Shown: positions 33,615-44,870, counted from the first letter of the stretch. The stretch: 64,000 nt of DNA from Bettongia penicillata ogilbyi (GCA_023548195.1 JAJHZJ010000271.1:310001-374000), one strand, 5' to 3'. Notes: generated from the sequence alone by a model not told the origin. Numbers and translations: made by a program.

Positions 33615-33672
33615 GACCACACATACACATGTACACGCATGCACACACATACACACATGCATACACATACAG
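33615..33672. repeat. CA-rich microsatellite in HAL1-4 spacer
   Basis: ACATACACATGTACACGCAT and CACACATACACACATGCATA, after the GTTGGTGGGACC anchor. Confidence 0.85.
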
Positions 33673-33850
33673 AGACAGAGAGCACAGATTGAACTGAATA
33701 GGATGGGACCATACCTTAAAAGAAACTAGGGTAAATGGTGAGAGAGAAATTAGTGAGAGGAAAGAGGGGGAAATAGAAGGGGGTAACTATATGTCCTTTA
33801 AGAGGCAAGCAGGAGATTTTTTTAGCGGAGGGAAAAAGAGGAGAGCTGAG

Positions 33851-33873
33851 GGAAAAAAAAAAAAAAAAAAAAC
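33851..33873. repeat. Poly(A) run in HAL1-4 spacer
   Basis: About 20 A bases inside the spacer, after GAGAGCTGAGGG. HAL1-2 and HAL1-3 have shorter runs at the same place. Confidence 0.8.
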
Positions 33874-34505
33874 GAGAAGTTTACCCTCATCACATTTGAC
33901 TAAACGAAGGAGTGAACTGCACACTCATTTTGGTATGTAAACCTATCTTACAGTATAAGAAAGTGGGGGAGAAGGAGATATTGCGGGGGGGGGATGATGG
34001 AAGGGAGGGCAAAGGGAGGAGGGAGTAATTGAAAGTCAACACTTGGGGAGGGACAGGATCAAAAGACAGAAGAGAAACAATGAGGGGCAGGTTAGGAGGG
34101 ATGGTAATTCAGTAAGTCTTACACAACACGACTATGAGGAAGGTCATTTGCAAAGCTACACAGATATGGCCTATAATGAATTGCCTGCCGTACCAAAGGG
34201 AATAGGTGGGGAGGGAGGGATGGGGAGATTTTGGAACTTAAAGTTTTAGGAACAATTGTTTAGTATTGTTGTTGCAACTAGGAAAGAAGACATACAGTTA
34301 ATGAGGAATAGAAAGTCATCTGGCCCTACAGGAGAAAAGAGAAGAGGGAGACAAGAGAAGGGAGGGATGACAGAAGGGAGGACAGATTGGAGATAGGGAA
34401 AATTAGATTGCTTGGGGTATTGGGGTAGGGGGAGGGGATAAAAGGGGGGAAATTTGGAACCCCAAAATTTGAGAAAATGAATGTAAAAAGTTAAATAAAT
34501 AATAA

Positions 34506-34555
34506 AAAAATTGTCTTTAATTTTAATTGGAAAAATACTACAAAATCACATTTTG
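34506..34555. other. Right TSD of HAL1-4 and spacer between tail-to-tail HAL1 copies
   Basis: Contains the 15-bp TSD (34506-34520) and about 35 bases of target DNA before the poly(T) of HAL1-5. This is the centre of the large inverted repeat. Confidence 0.75.
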
Positions 34556-35370
34556 TTTTTTTTTCAAATTTATTTAATTATTTAACTTTTTACATTCATT
34601 TTCACAAAATTTTGCGTTCCAAATTTTCTCCCCATTTATCTCCTCCCCCCACACCAATAAACCAAGCACTCTAATTTTCCCTATCACCAATCTGCCCTCT
34701 CTTCTATCATCCCTCCCTTCTCTTGTCTCCCTCTTCTCTTTTCTCCTGTAGGGCCAGATGACTTTCTATTCCCCATTAACTGTATTTCTTATTTCCTAGT
34801 AGCAAGAACAATACTCAACAGTTGTTCTTAAACTTTGAGTTCCAAATTCTCCCCATCCTTCCCTCCCCACCCATTCCCTTTGGGAAGTCAGGCAATTCAA
34901 TAGAGGCCATATCTAATGACTTCGATAACAGTCGTGTTGTGTAAGACTAACTGTATTTCCCTCCATCCTATTCTGCCCCCCATCGTTTCTAGTCTGTCTT
35001 TTGATCCTGTCCCTCCCCAAGTGTTGACTTCAAATTGCTCCCTCCTCCAATTGCCCTCCCTTCCATCATCCCCCCCTTGCTTATCCCCTCCTCCCCCACT
35101 TTCCTGTATTGTAAGATAGGTTTTCATACCAAAATGAGTGCATTTTACTCCTTCCTTTAGTAGAATGTGATGAGCGTAAACTTCATGTTTTTTTCTCAGC
35201 TCTCCTCTTTTTCCCTCCACTAAAAAGTCTCCTGCTTGCCTCTTGAATGAGATATAATTTACCCCATTCCATTTCACCCTCTCTCCTCCAACTACATTTC
35301 TCTCTCACCATTTACCTTAATTTCTTTTAAGATATGGTCCCATCCTATTCAATTCACTCTGTGCTCTCTG

Positions 35371-35450
35371 TCTCTGTGTGTGCATACTTGTGTGTATGTG
35401 TGTGTACCTGCACTTGTGTACGTGTGTGTGTGTATGTGTATGTGTGTGTG
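35371..35450. repeat. (TG)n microsatellite in HAL1-5 spacer
   Basis: TGTGTGTGTATGTGTATG and related runs. This is the complement of the CA repeats at the same relative place in the plus-strand copies. Confidence 0.9.
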
Positions 35451-35584
35451 ATCCCACCAACTACCCAGATACTGAAAAGTTTTAAGAGTTACAAATATTG
35501 TCTTTCCATGTAGGAATGTAAACAGTTCACTTTTGGTAAGTCCCTTATGACTTCTCTTTCCTGTTTACTTTTACATGCTTCTTC

Positions 35585-36685
35585 TCAATCTTGTGTTTGA
35601 AAGTCAGAGTTTCTTTTCAGCTCTGGTCTTTTCATCAAGAATACTTGAAAGTCCTCTATTTCATTGAAAGACCATATTTTCCCCAGAAGTATTACACTCA
35701 GTTTTGCTGGGTAGGTGATTCTTGGTTTGAGTCCTAGTTCCTTTGACTTCTGGAATATCCTATTCCATGCCCTTCGATCCCTTAATGTAGAAGCTGCTAG
35801 ATCTTGAGTTATCCTGATTTTATTTCCACAATACTGGAATTGTTTCTTTCTAGCTGCTTGTAAGATTTTCTCCTTGAGCTGGGAGTTCTGGAATTTGGCC
35901 ACAATGTTCCTAGGAGTTTCTCTTTTTGGATCTCTTTCAGGTGGTGATCGATGGATTCTTTCAATACTTATTTTGCCCTCTGGTTGTAGAATGTCAGGGC
36001 AGTTTTCCTTGATAATTTCATGCAAGATGATGTCTAGGCTCTTTTTTTGATCATGACTTTCAGGTAGTCCCATAATTTTTAAATTGTCTCTCCTGGATCT
36101 ATTTTCCAGGTCAGTTTTTTTTCCCCATGAGATATTTCACATTCTCTTCCATTTTTTCATTCTTTTGGTTTTGTTTGGTGATTTCTTGGTTTCTCAGAAA
36201 GTCATTAGACTCCATCTGTACCATTCTCATTTTGAGAGAACTATTTTTTCAGTTAGCTTTTGAACCTCTTTTTCCATTTGGCTAATTCTGCTTTTGAAAG
36301 CATTGTTCTCCTTATTGGCTTTTTGAAGCTCTTTTGCCAATTGAGTGAGCCTATTTTTCAAGGTGTTCTTTTCTTCAGCATTTTTTGGGGTCTCCTTTAC
36401 CAAGGTATTGACCCTTTTTTCATGCTTTTCTTGCATCTCATTTCTCTTCCCAGTTTTTCCTCCATCTGTCTAAATTGATTTTCAAAATCCTTTTTGAGCT
36501 CTTCCCTGGCCTGAGCCCACCGGACATCCACCTTGGATGTCTGGGATAGAGAGACCCCCGACCTCCACGTCTTTCTCCAATGGCAGGCATTGTAATTTGT
36601 CATCAGAAATGAAGGAGGGAAGGAACATCTCTTGTGCAATTAAGTAGCTCTCTATGGTCTTATTCTGCTTCCTTTTTCTGGGCAT
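35585..36685 (-). pseudogene. HAL1-5 ORF1 (L1 ORF1p-like), frameshifted
   Basis: Starts at 36685 with MPRKRKQNKTIESYL. The coiled coil is split over three frames (36482-36685, 36397-36639, 36227-36436). The RRM and C-terminal domain form one 162-residue open frame (36073-35585: MGLPESHDQKKSLDIILHEI through to FQTQD). Position 215 keeps the CAA codon that is TAA in HAL1-3 and HAL1-4. Role as for the other copies; not functional as a whole. Confidence 0.9.
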
Positions 36686-36856
36686 TTTCCCAGCCAGTTA
36701 CCTGACTTCTGAGATTCCTCTCCACCCCTGCCTAGATCTGCCCAGCTAGTGCTTGGGGTCTGAGATTCATATGCTGCTTCCCAGTCTCAGGGGTACCTGA
36801 GGCGGGAGCAGCTGCTGTTCAATGTGAGCCGAAGTTCTGGTGCTCGGGTGGCGGCA

Positions 36857-36985
36857 GTGCCACCACTCAGGCTCAGTTCCCTCAAGGGCTTTATGCAGAA
36901 ATCTTCAGTGATGGAGCGGGTGGGGGCAGGGCCGCCTCCCAGGATCAGCTCCCTCAGGGGGTTTATGCAGAAACCTGAACTTCTG
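36857..36985 (-). repeat. Tandem monomers x2 in HAL1-5 5' UTR
   Basis: Two reversed units, each with CCCTCA(A/G)GG and TTTATGCAGAAA landmarks, separated by about 70 bases. Confidence 0.8.
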
Positions 36986-37739
36986 CCTACTGCTCTGGGA
37001 GTCCCGGGCCACTGCCGCTGCTTCTGCTACTGCCTCTGCTGCTGCCTCCCGAGGGGGCCCGAGCCACGGAGACACCCTGCTCCCCTCTTGGTCAGCCCAG
37101 AACTCTCTCTTACTGACCTTTAGCGTCTGTGGGTGGAGGGACCTTCCCAGCCACCGGAGGTTCCATCCCTGAAGTCTTCTTGGATCTGCTCCTCTGGGGC
37201 CACAGCCAGGGCAGCTCAGGGGTGGACTCCGCTTTCCAGGGCTCGACGGACCCCTGGGGACCGCTCTCCAGGGTTCTCTGGAATGGAAATCTCTTCCACT
37301 GTGTTTCTGTGTGCCTTGCAGTGATCCAGAATTTGTGGGACGTTCTTCTTACAGGAAATTTCTGGGCTGTGGATTCAGAGCTAGCATACGTGAGTCTTTC
37401 TACTTCGCCATCTTGGCTCCTCCCCCATATTTCTTTTTTATTTTCTAAATATTGTATTGACATTTGTAGTGCCAGAATTTCTCCCAATATGCATTCTCAA
37501 ACTTCTTGAAGAAAGCCATCTGGTCGAACAAATAAGATTTTTAAAGGAAAAACAAAAGAAGAGAAAAAATGGAAAATCTATTTAAAAAACTACTAACTGC
37601 ATCTAAAATGCCTGAAAATATATGTAATGTACCATAACCTTGCACTTCATTCCTCTGCAAAGCAGTGAAGTAGGAGGTATGTTCTCATTTATCTTCTTTG
37701 AGGCCATGCTTGCTCTTTTTAATTTTGTAATATTAGGAT

Positions 37740-38740
37740 TTTTTTGTTTTGTTTTGAAGTTGTTCTTTTCATTTACATTGCTATAGCAGTTTAATATTGT
37801 TTTATGTTCCTCTATATTCATTCAATTTGTCATTTCTTACTAGCAGTGAAATATTCCATTATATTTGTGAATGACAGTGTTTTAGGCATTCTCCAACTTA
37901 TGGACATTCATTTCTTTTTGGCTATCACACAAAATGCTGCTGCTAATATTTTAGCTTACATCAGGAATTTCTTCATATTGTTATTTGTCCTTTGTTTCCA
38001 AAAAAGACTAATGACATTGCAGGATGATGGCTTGATCTGTTTGTAAATTGGATTTAAGTGAGGCAGAGTTGCACAGAGTCATCAGCTTCACCTCTCTTCC
38101 AGAATCATCCAAGTCCAATAACAAGACAAAAGTCAAAATGAAAGACAATGTCCTGGTTGCAGTGGATGACCTTGGCATCTTCAGTGTCTGACCAAGCTCT
38201 ATACTCCACAGCCACCTTCGTGGCCATTGGAATAAATTGTTCTCATCACCCTATTCTGTCGGGAGTAGACATCTCTTTAACGCCACGATGTATTTGAGAC
38301 CTGTTGCTCACCCTCTAACTGTTGTAGCCCATCTGCCAAGATAGTTTTACCAGTGTCTGATGCTCATGCCACAGCTTCTTAAAGCCACAGGTGAAAGTTT
38401 TTATTATTAATAAGTTCTTATGAATTCTTCTTATTAATCACCACCTTGGGGGATAATCCTAGTAGTGGATTCTGGGTCAAACACTATAGACATTTTGGTC
38501 AATTTTTGTATAATTAGTGTAATTACAAATTGCTTTCCAGTTTATATTGATTTACAGCTCTACTAACAATGAAGTAATGTGCCTATCTTCCTGTAGCTCC
38601 TCCAACATTATTTCAATTTCAGTCTTTTGCCATCTTGTCAATCTAATGTGTTTGGAGGATTCTTTTCAATAATATTTAATAGTTAAATTTTTTGAGAACC
38701 ATTTTTTTCATATTCTTGGACCACTTATCTATTTTGAAAC
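37740..38740 (-). mobile_element. Old L1 ORF2 C-terminal/3' fragment, split by a SINE
   Basis: The left part (37740-37967) has a reversed ORF2 end, with GAAATATTCCATTATATTTG and CATTCTCCAACTTATGGACA, like the ATTCCATTACATTCATAA and CATTCCCCACTTGATGGGCA at 1.95-2.0 kb. The right part (38440-38740) continues upstream in ORF2, with TGCCATCTTGTCAATCTAAT and ATATTCTTGGACCACTTATC. Much decayed. Confidence 0.7.
37968..38400 (-). repeat. Long-tailed marsupial SINE, minus strand
   Basis: Reversed copy of the tail family at 59698-59910: GTTATTTGTCCTTTGTTTCC, AAGTGAGGCAGAGTTGCACA and CATCCAAGTCCAATAAC. It continues with a longer block (CAGCCACCTTCGTGGCCATT, CATCACCCTATTCTGTCGGG). It splits the old L1 fragment around it. 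Confidence 0.7.
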
Positions 38741-38749
38741 AAGCAAACA

Positions 38750-39085
38750 TTTCATATGTGTGTGTGTGTGTTGGTGTGTATGCATATATGTATGTATATA
38801 TGAACTGTTTACTTTAATGTAAATTTTTATGTGCACACACATATAATACATATACACATATGTATGTATATATGTGTGTCTATACACATAGATATATAAG
38901 CACATGCATATATATGTACACATATATAGTATAGACATGTATAGAAATAAATATATGTGTGTATATGTATATGTGTATATGTACATGTACTTGCATAGTC
39001 AAATGATATGAAACGTAGGTAAGTGTATATAATTATATGTATAGTATACATATATCTACACTTATGCATACAATATATTTATTTC
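38750..39085. repeat. TG/TA-rich compound microsatellite
   Basis: Alternating purine-pyrimidine sequence: TGTGTGTGTGTG, then TATATGTATGTATATATG, CACACACATATAATACATAT and similar runs for over 300 bases. The 80-residue 'ORFs' across it are repeat artefacts. Confidence 0.85.
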
Positions 39086-39094
39086 CTATCTATA

Positions 39095-39425
39095 TAAGGG
39101 AGCTGGTGGGACAGTGGATAGAATGTTTTTCTTAGAATCATACAGATCTGAGTTCAAATCTAACTTCGGACACTTAATAGTTGTGTAGTCCTGGGCAAAT
39201 CACTTTGCTGTCTGCCTCAATTTTCTCAGTTTTAAAATGAGAATGAAAAAATTATCAGGCATTGTGCTAAGTGCACAAAGAAGACACATTATAAATATTT
39301 ATCATTAGTGGTATTAATATTGCCTCCAATGGCTGTTGTGAGGATCAACTGATTCAATATTTGTAGTGTTGAGTATAGTGCCCGACACCTAGAAGACACT
39401 TGAAAGATGCATTTCCCCTTGTTTT
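39095..39425 (+). repeat. tRNA-derived CORE-SINE, long copy
   Basis: GGGAGCTGGTGGGACAGTGG, then GATCTGAGTTCAAATCTAAC (B-box), GTCCTGGGCAAATCACTTTG, and the MIR-like end GCTGTTGTGAGGATCAACTG and AGTATAGTGCCCGACACCTA. The tRNA head and CORE parts are both visible. Confidence 0.85.
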
Positions 39426-39539
39426 AATAAGACTTAGATACCAACAGTTTTCTAAGAAATTTTTATAATTTTTTTTTGTTTGATTTCTTTCATTCTTATC
39501 CTATTTGCATTAAATTTATTTATGTAGCAGAATAAAAAT

Positions 39540-39592
39540 TCACATATATATATGTGCATGCACATGCACACACACACACACACATATTTTCT
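39540..39592. repeat. TA/CA microsatellite
   Basis: CACATATATATATGTGCATG followed by (CA)n. Confidence 0.85.
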
Positions 39593-39649
39593 TCTGAGGA
39601 CTGCTTTAAGTCCATCCCCAAAATCTTGACATTTAAAAAAAATCATTTT

Positions 39650-40460
39650 ATTTCATATACTCATTGTTTCTATGAATTTTTTAACCAACTCATAATTTAG
39701 GATTTCATTAATAATGGAATTTGTGTTTGTGTATTATAGTCATTGCTCCCTGAAATGATTATTATATTTATTGTATTGTGGTCTATAAAGAATGCGTTAA
39801 CTATTTCTGCCTTTTTGACATGTTTGCAATATCTCTGTAGACTAGTAGATTCAATTTTGGTAAAAGTTCATGTGGCGCTGAGAATTACTTATATTTTTTT
39901 TTAACAATACCCCTAAAGTGTACTTTTTTTCTATTTAATCAAGTTCCTTCATTAGTTTGCTCAATTTCATAACACTCCCCCCTGTTTTTCTGCTGGGCTT
40001 GTCTAAATCTGATATATAAATAGTAAAGTCTTCTATTATTATTTTGGTACCATGTACATAATTTTTTAATTTGGTTAATTTTTTTCTATTAATTTAACTG
40101 TCAGGATAATTGAAGCATGTAAATCTAATGCTATTGGTTTCATTTAAATATTGCTTTGCTTGTGATTCCTTTCAATATAATGTAATTTGCTTTTTATTTC
40201 TTTTTATATTATAAGCTTTTGTTTTTGCTTTGTCTGACAAATGAATAAAGCTCTTGGTTTTATAGATTCACTTTCTACAAATTAAATGTTGTTTTGACCC
40301 CTCACTTTTAGTTAGTGAATGCTTTCTTGTTTTGTTTTGCGTTTTGCTTTTGTCTTGTGTTTCCTGTAAGCAATAGATTGTTGAGTTTTTTCCTTATTCA
40401 GTAGTTCATTCTCTTTTATTGTATTGGATTATTGAATCCATTTACATTTGAAGTTACAAG
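39650..40460 (-). mobile_element. Decayed L1 ORF2 endonuclease region, minus strand
   Basis: The text order resembles the minus strand of L1 endonuclease sequence (e.g. TTTTGTCTTGTGTTTCCTGT with AAGCAATAGATTGTTGAG; TTTATTGTATTGGATTATTG; CAAAGTCTTCTATTATTA-like). Very diverged, no open frame. It probably belongs to the same old L1 as 37740-38740, with the RT part lost. Moderate to low certainty. Confidence 0.45.
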
Positions 40461-42900
40461 AGTTAGACTTATATCTCCCCGGATACGTTTCTAATACCGT
40501 TGTTATTTTTTTAAATTAGATTGAAAGTTAAAATTAAATTAGATTGCGAAATATTTCTCTTCCAAGATCCATAAAGATCTTTGTCTCTTTAGTTACATTT
40601 GCTAAGTTAACCGTAAGGAAAACTTACTTCCACTGACTCTCTTACTCACAACCAAAATTCCCCTTCCCCCCAATTAGTCATTTCTTTCTTTAATTTTGGA
40701 GTTTTACTTAACTTATTAATTCTTTTGCCATACTTTTCATCTGATTATGTTATTCTTCCCTTTCATTCCCTTGCCATTAAGTATGCATTTTCTTCCTGTT
40801 TTCCCACTCAACTTCTTTCACTTATTTTTGCATACTTCAAAAATTTTGTACTTTTTTCTAAAACAAAATTAAAGATTTCTTTCCATCTTTCTCTTCATTA
40901 ATTTTTTTCATTTCTGTCTACTCTCAATTTTGTTCACTTGATTGTTTTATATCATGTCATGCAATCTTTAGCCTGTAATTCACATGAATTCAAACTTCCA
41001 AGATACCTATTTGAAATTCCCTTTTTCATACAGTTTCTATATGTATTGCTTTGTTGATTTTGCCCTCTCTCCCAATTTTTCCCGTTTCGTCTAACTTAGA
41101 AATATAAATTTCTTTGGTTTGAAAAGACAGAAATATTGCCTCATGACACAACCTTTTCTTATACTTTTGATTATGGTTTTCATTATTAGCTCCTGCTTTC
41201 CCCACGATATTTTTTTCCCACTTGCCATGAAATCTCTTTATGTCTATTCCCTCCATAATTCAGGATGTTAATTCCCTCCCCTTACTGCCCAGATCAATGA
41301 TTTCCTTTTTTCCTGAGGCATGCTGTATCTATGAGGGTTCTCTCTCAGAGGCAGTTATCTCTCTAACTACCAAATTCCTGAAGATTATATATCCATTGTA
41401 AGCTTCCCAACTTCCATTATGGAATATCTCTTTCTTCCCAATTGGAGTGTTATTCAGTGGGGTTCACTCCCATTATGAATTGAGGTTTACCCTTTCTTTC
41501 TCCTGTTTCAATCACTCCATTTACTCTCCTTTTAAAAAGACTAGGAGTTCTTTCCATTATTTACCACTGACTTAATTGAAGTATATTAAATAAGCTTCCT
41601 TCTCTTAAACCTCTCCTTTCTCACTTTATACACCCTCCTTTTCTGTATTACCCTCCCTCCAAAATGATTCATCTGTAAGCAGGCTGTCTGTGTATTTAGT
41701 TCATGGTTTTTCAGGTTTGTTCTTGCATTATCAGTTTTTCCATTCAAGCACCACTTTCACACTTATGTCCTTTAAAGAATAAAATCTCTTAATGGTTTCT
41801 CCTTATTGTTTTTTGCAGTTGTTACTTTTAATAGGTTATTTTTCTTTCTTTTTATTTCTCTTTGGGAAGTGGATTTATTCAAAACATATCTATATACATT
41901 TATTTATGTTTATGTACTCACATATAACTTTCAATTTTCCATGTTCTTTCAAACAATATATGTACATGTCATGTAAATATATATGTATGTATTATGCAAA
42001 TTTCCTTCTAGTACCAAGTATTTATACGACCAGACAATTCTGTCAAAATTTAGTTTAAAAAAAAATCCATCAGTCCTTTTGTCTAAAGGCACAAAACCTA
42101 CTTAATTACTGATTTTTTCATTTTTAATATAATCCATTCCTTGTAGCTTCATTTTAATATTGTTTTATTATGCCAGTTTATATTTATACAAAAGAGAAGA
42201 AAGGAAAGAATCCTGGCAATTTGTATTCTAACATATCTGTGTAAGAGAAACACTGTACCTTACTTAATGCTATTATTTCCTCGCCAAGCAGCCTCATTTA
42301 AGTATTTGTTTCTCCCTGCCCAGTCGGAGCTCCTTCCCCACCTTCAGTTCCCCATCTACAAAGAGAGAGAAGCTTACTGTCAAACGATTCTTATATAAAG
42401 AAAGAACCTGACTTTAGCCTTTGAGTCCTAGTTCTAAGCAGTGCTGACATTTTAGGGGCTTTGAAGACTACGTTTCTAAGTAAGAGTAATCACCTTAAGT
42501 GCTCTCTCCTGGGATTTCTAGGTAATCATCTGAGGCATGGGTTAATGAAGTCGGAGCTCTTCGTTTATAAGACTGAAGCAAATGAACTACACAGAATGTG
42601 GGTCATTTGAGGTAATTACATGAATAAAGATAAATTTTAGGGAAAGTTGGAATACATCTACGTAGCTGAAAATAACCTAAAGTTCCATTAAGTACTGTTC
42701 CAAGGTCATATATTACAGATCCAGAAAAATGAGGTTCACAGCAAATATGAAGTGGTGATTAATCTACTCACCAAACAAATAAGATTTATTTACAACAACA
42801 CTTCTAGGGGGTCATAGTTTTCCAGTGACTGGTTTTCTATTATTCAACCACCTTATACCTAGTCTTCTGGGCATGGAAGGAAATATATTCTAATAGAACT
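40461..42900. other. AT- and pyrimidine-rich DNA, no gene seen
   Basis: Part of it (to about 41.8 kb) has CCCTCC- and TTCC-rich stretches that might be old minus-strand L1 spacer, but I cannot show it. ORFs are below 90 codons and low-complexity. Confidence 0.4.
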
Positions 42901-42904
42901 AGAA

Positions 42905-43075
42905 AGACAGCTTGACTCAGCAAACCTGAGTTCAAATATGTCACTTTGCAACTTTTAACATTGGGTATCATTTAGCCTCTTTGGGCCTCAGTTTCCTCAT
43001 CTGTAAAATGAGAAGATTGCATATGTTGGCTTCTAACATCCCTTCCAGTTCAAAATCCATGATCTTACAATCTTC
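42905..43075 (+). repeat. MIR-like SINE
   Basis: CCTGAGTTCAAATATGTCAC (B-box), TTTGGGCCTCAGTTTCCTCA and TCTGTAAAATGAGAAGATTG, then CCCTTCCAGTTCAAAATCCA. Confidence 0.85.
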
Positions 43076-43659
43076 ATGGCTTCCAAGTAAAGGAACTTAG
43101 TTTGAACACTATGAGTTTTCAACAAAGGATAGAAAAAACTGTTTAATCTGATATCTGACAACATCTTGATATTTTATTTTCCTAAGCAGTTGTGACAATG
43201 CCAAATTAGTAATCCATCTTTCATGGGCACCTGGGATGTTGGCCATTTTCTTAGACTAATTTAAAAATACTGTTTCACTGTATGTGATTTAAATTTCCTA
43301 CTCCCAAATTGTTCATATTTGTAACAAGTCAAACCCACTAAAGGAATTAATTTTTCAAATTATCTAAGCATGCCTCTATAGGATGTAGAGGCAAGCTAAT
43401 GTGAAAAAAAACCTGATCTAGAATTTATTTCACCTAGGCTTTGGAGTATAGATGGCTGCCATTTGCTGATATAACCAAGAACCTCATGATTCTCAGACCT
43501 TATATATCTCCATAATTTAAGGTATTCATCTGTAAAATAAAAGGATTGTGCCAGATTAGTAGTTCCAAAGTTCTTTAAGAGCACCTGTATTATCATAGTT
43601 GTAAACTTAGTATCCATTGATTGAGGAAAAATACCTTTATATATGAATTTTCAGGTCCC
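43076..43659. other. No gene seen; part resembles an old SINE
   Basis: At ~43420-43620 there are faint MIR-like words on the plus strand (TCATCTGTAAAATAAAAGGA). The rest is not recognised. Confidence 0.4.
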
Positions 43660-44105
43660 TTGCAGTAAGAGACTATGAATTGCTCATTTTCTCATTCCCA
43701 CATCCAATCTGTAGCCAAGGTCTGTGGTTTCACCTTGACAACATCTACTAAATCCATCCCTTTCTCTCTTTTTATACTTTCTACCATTTTAATGCAGAGC
43801 TACATCACCTCACACCTGGATGTGGCAAGAGCTTACTGATAGGTTTTCCTATCCCAAGTCTCTCCTCACTCCAATCAATTCCCCATTCAGCTGCCAAAGG
43901 ATTTTCTGAAATCCCGGGTCTGATCATGTCACCTCATTCCCATTTGATTGGCAGCTGAAACGTTGTATATGTGTTGTTTTTCCTTATTAGAATATAAGCT
44001 CCTTGAGAACCGGGTCTGTTTTACTTTTATATTTGTATCTTCACCATTTAGCATGGCTCTTTGTACAAATGCTTTACTTATTCATTCATTCATTCTGCAA
44101 AGAAC
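43660..44105 (+). repeat. LINE L2 3' region
   Basis: Clear L2 order: CATCACCTCACACCTGGATG, AGTCTCTCCTCACTCCAATC, GCTGCCAAAGGATTTTCTGA, GTCTGATCATGTCACCTCAT. It ends with ATATAAGCTCCTTGAGAACC and TTAGCATGGCTCTTTGTA, then a short ATTC repeat. An ancient CR1-clade LINE fragment with no intact ORF. Confidence 0.85.
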
Positions 44106-44179
44106 TGAAGAGTTACATTTTATCAGTGATCTGTTTTCTATTACTCAACCATCTCATATCTAGTCTTCTGGGCAGGGAA

Positions 44180-44385
44180 TCTTATGGGACCATAAGATTA
44201 TAGACTTAGAAATGAGAGACCTTACAGGTCATTTAGTACAAGACTCTTACTTTACACTTAAAACAATTAAGGCTCAGAGAGGTTAAATAATTTTCCTGGG
44301 ATCACACAGGTAGCACAGATGGGAATTGAATCCAGACTCTCTGACCTGGAAACTTCCTTCATCGTTGTGCCAAATGGGACTTAAA
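44180..44385 (-). repeat. MIR/Ther-1-like SINE
   Basis: ATTAAGGCTCAGAGAGGTTA and CTGGGATCACACAGGTAGCA, then AATTGAATCCAGACTCTCTG, the reversed tRNA part, at the right. Confidence 0.75.
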
Positions 44386-44454
44386 GTAAGATCTCATGTT
44401 TCTGTGCAAGAGACCACTTTTTGACTTGGTGCCCTCTAAATTAAAGGAAATTTG

Positions 44455-44640
44455 TAAAATGGTGCTAGGTTGTAGGGTAACAATCAGTGGCCTGAGAGAC
44501 AAAGTAACTGGAATCCAGTGTTGTGCGTTAGGTAAATCACCTCTATAGGCTCACTTTCCCTCTCTGAAAAAGGAGGGCATTGAATTATGTGATCTCTAAG
44601 ACCCCTGTCAGGTATCATATATTATGATTCTAAGTTAATT
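44455..44640 (+). repeat. MIR-like SINE fragment
   Basis: GGTAAATCACCTCTATAGGC and TCACTTTCCCTCTCTGAAAA, then CATTGAATTATGTGATCTCT. Diverged. Confidence 0.5.
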
Positions 44641-44744
44641 TAATATTAATTAATTAATAACCTTTTCTTGAGATTAGTTTATATATAATTTAAATTGATT
44701 AATTAGTAATTTCAAATAATTTTGAAAATGGGTTGCATATGGAT

Positions 44745-44870
44745 AAATATATAGATAAATGTTATATATCTATATAGACAGATATCTATATGTATCTATT
44801 TATATACATATATATGTATACACGTTATGTCTTTGTATGCATGTATATGTGTGTATGTGTATGTATTCAA
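44745..44870. repeat. TA/TG-rich simple repeat
   Basis: AAATATATAGATAAATGTTA through TATACATATATATGTATACA to GTATATGTGTGTATGTGTAT. Confidence 0.75.

Larger units (their letters stand above)
31539..34505 (+). mobile_element. HAL1-4: full-length half-L1, best-preserved copy
   Basis: Begins GGGGCGGAGCCAAGATGGCG. The CpG-rich 5' UTR has about three monomers. ORF1 is at 32377-33483 and is followed by a 1022-base spacer ending in GTAAAAAGTTAAATAAATAA. There is no ORF2. It has a perfect 15-bp TSD and is about 2.97 kb long. The nearly intact ORF1 and perfect TSD suggest it is among the younger insertions in the window. Confidence 0.93.
34556..37426 (-). mobile_element. HAL1-5: full-length half-L1 on minus strand
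   Basis: Reads in reverse from GGGGGAGGAGCCAAGATGGC at 37426 (close to the canonical mammalian L1 start) through a 5' UTR with two monomers. ORF1 follows at 36685-35585, then a ~1.03-kb spacer and a poly(T) boundary near 34556. There is no ORF2. CACATTTTG... on the left and CATATTTC... on the right may be a decayed TSD, but this is weak. Confidence 0.88.

Noticed and set aside
38729..39069. Tyr/Ile/His-rich ORFs of 80-85 codons
   Set aside because: Products of a TG/TA microsatellite.
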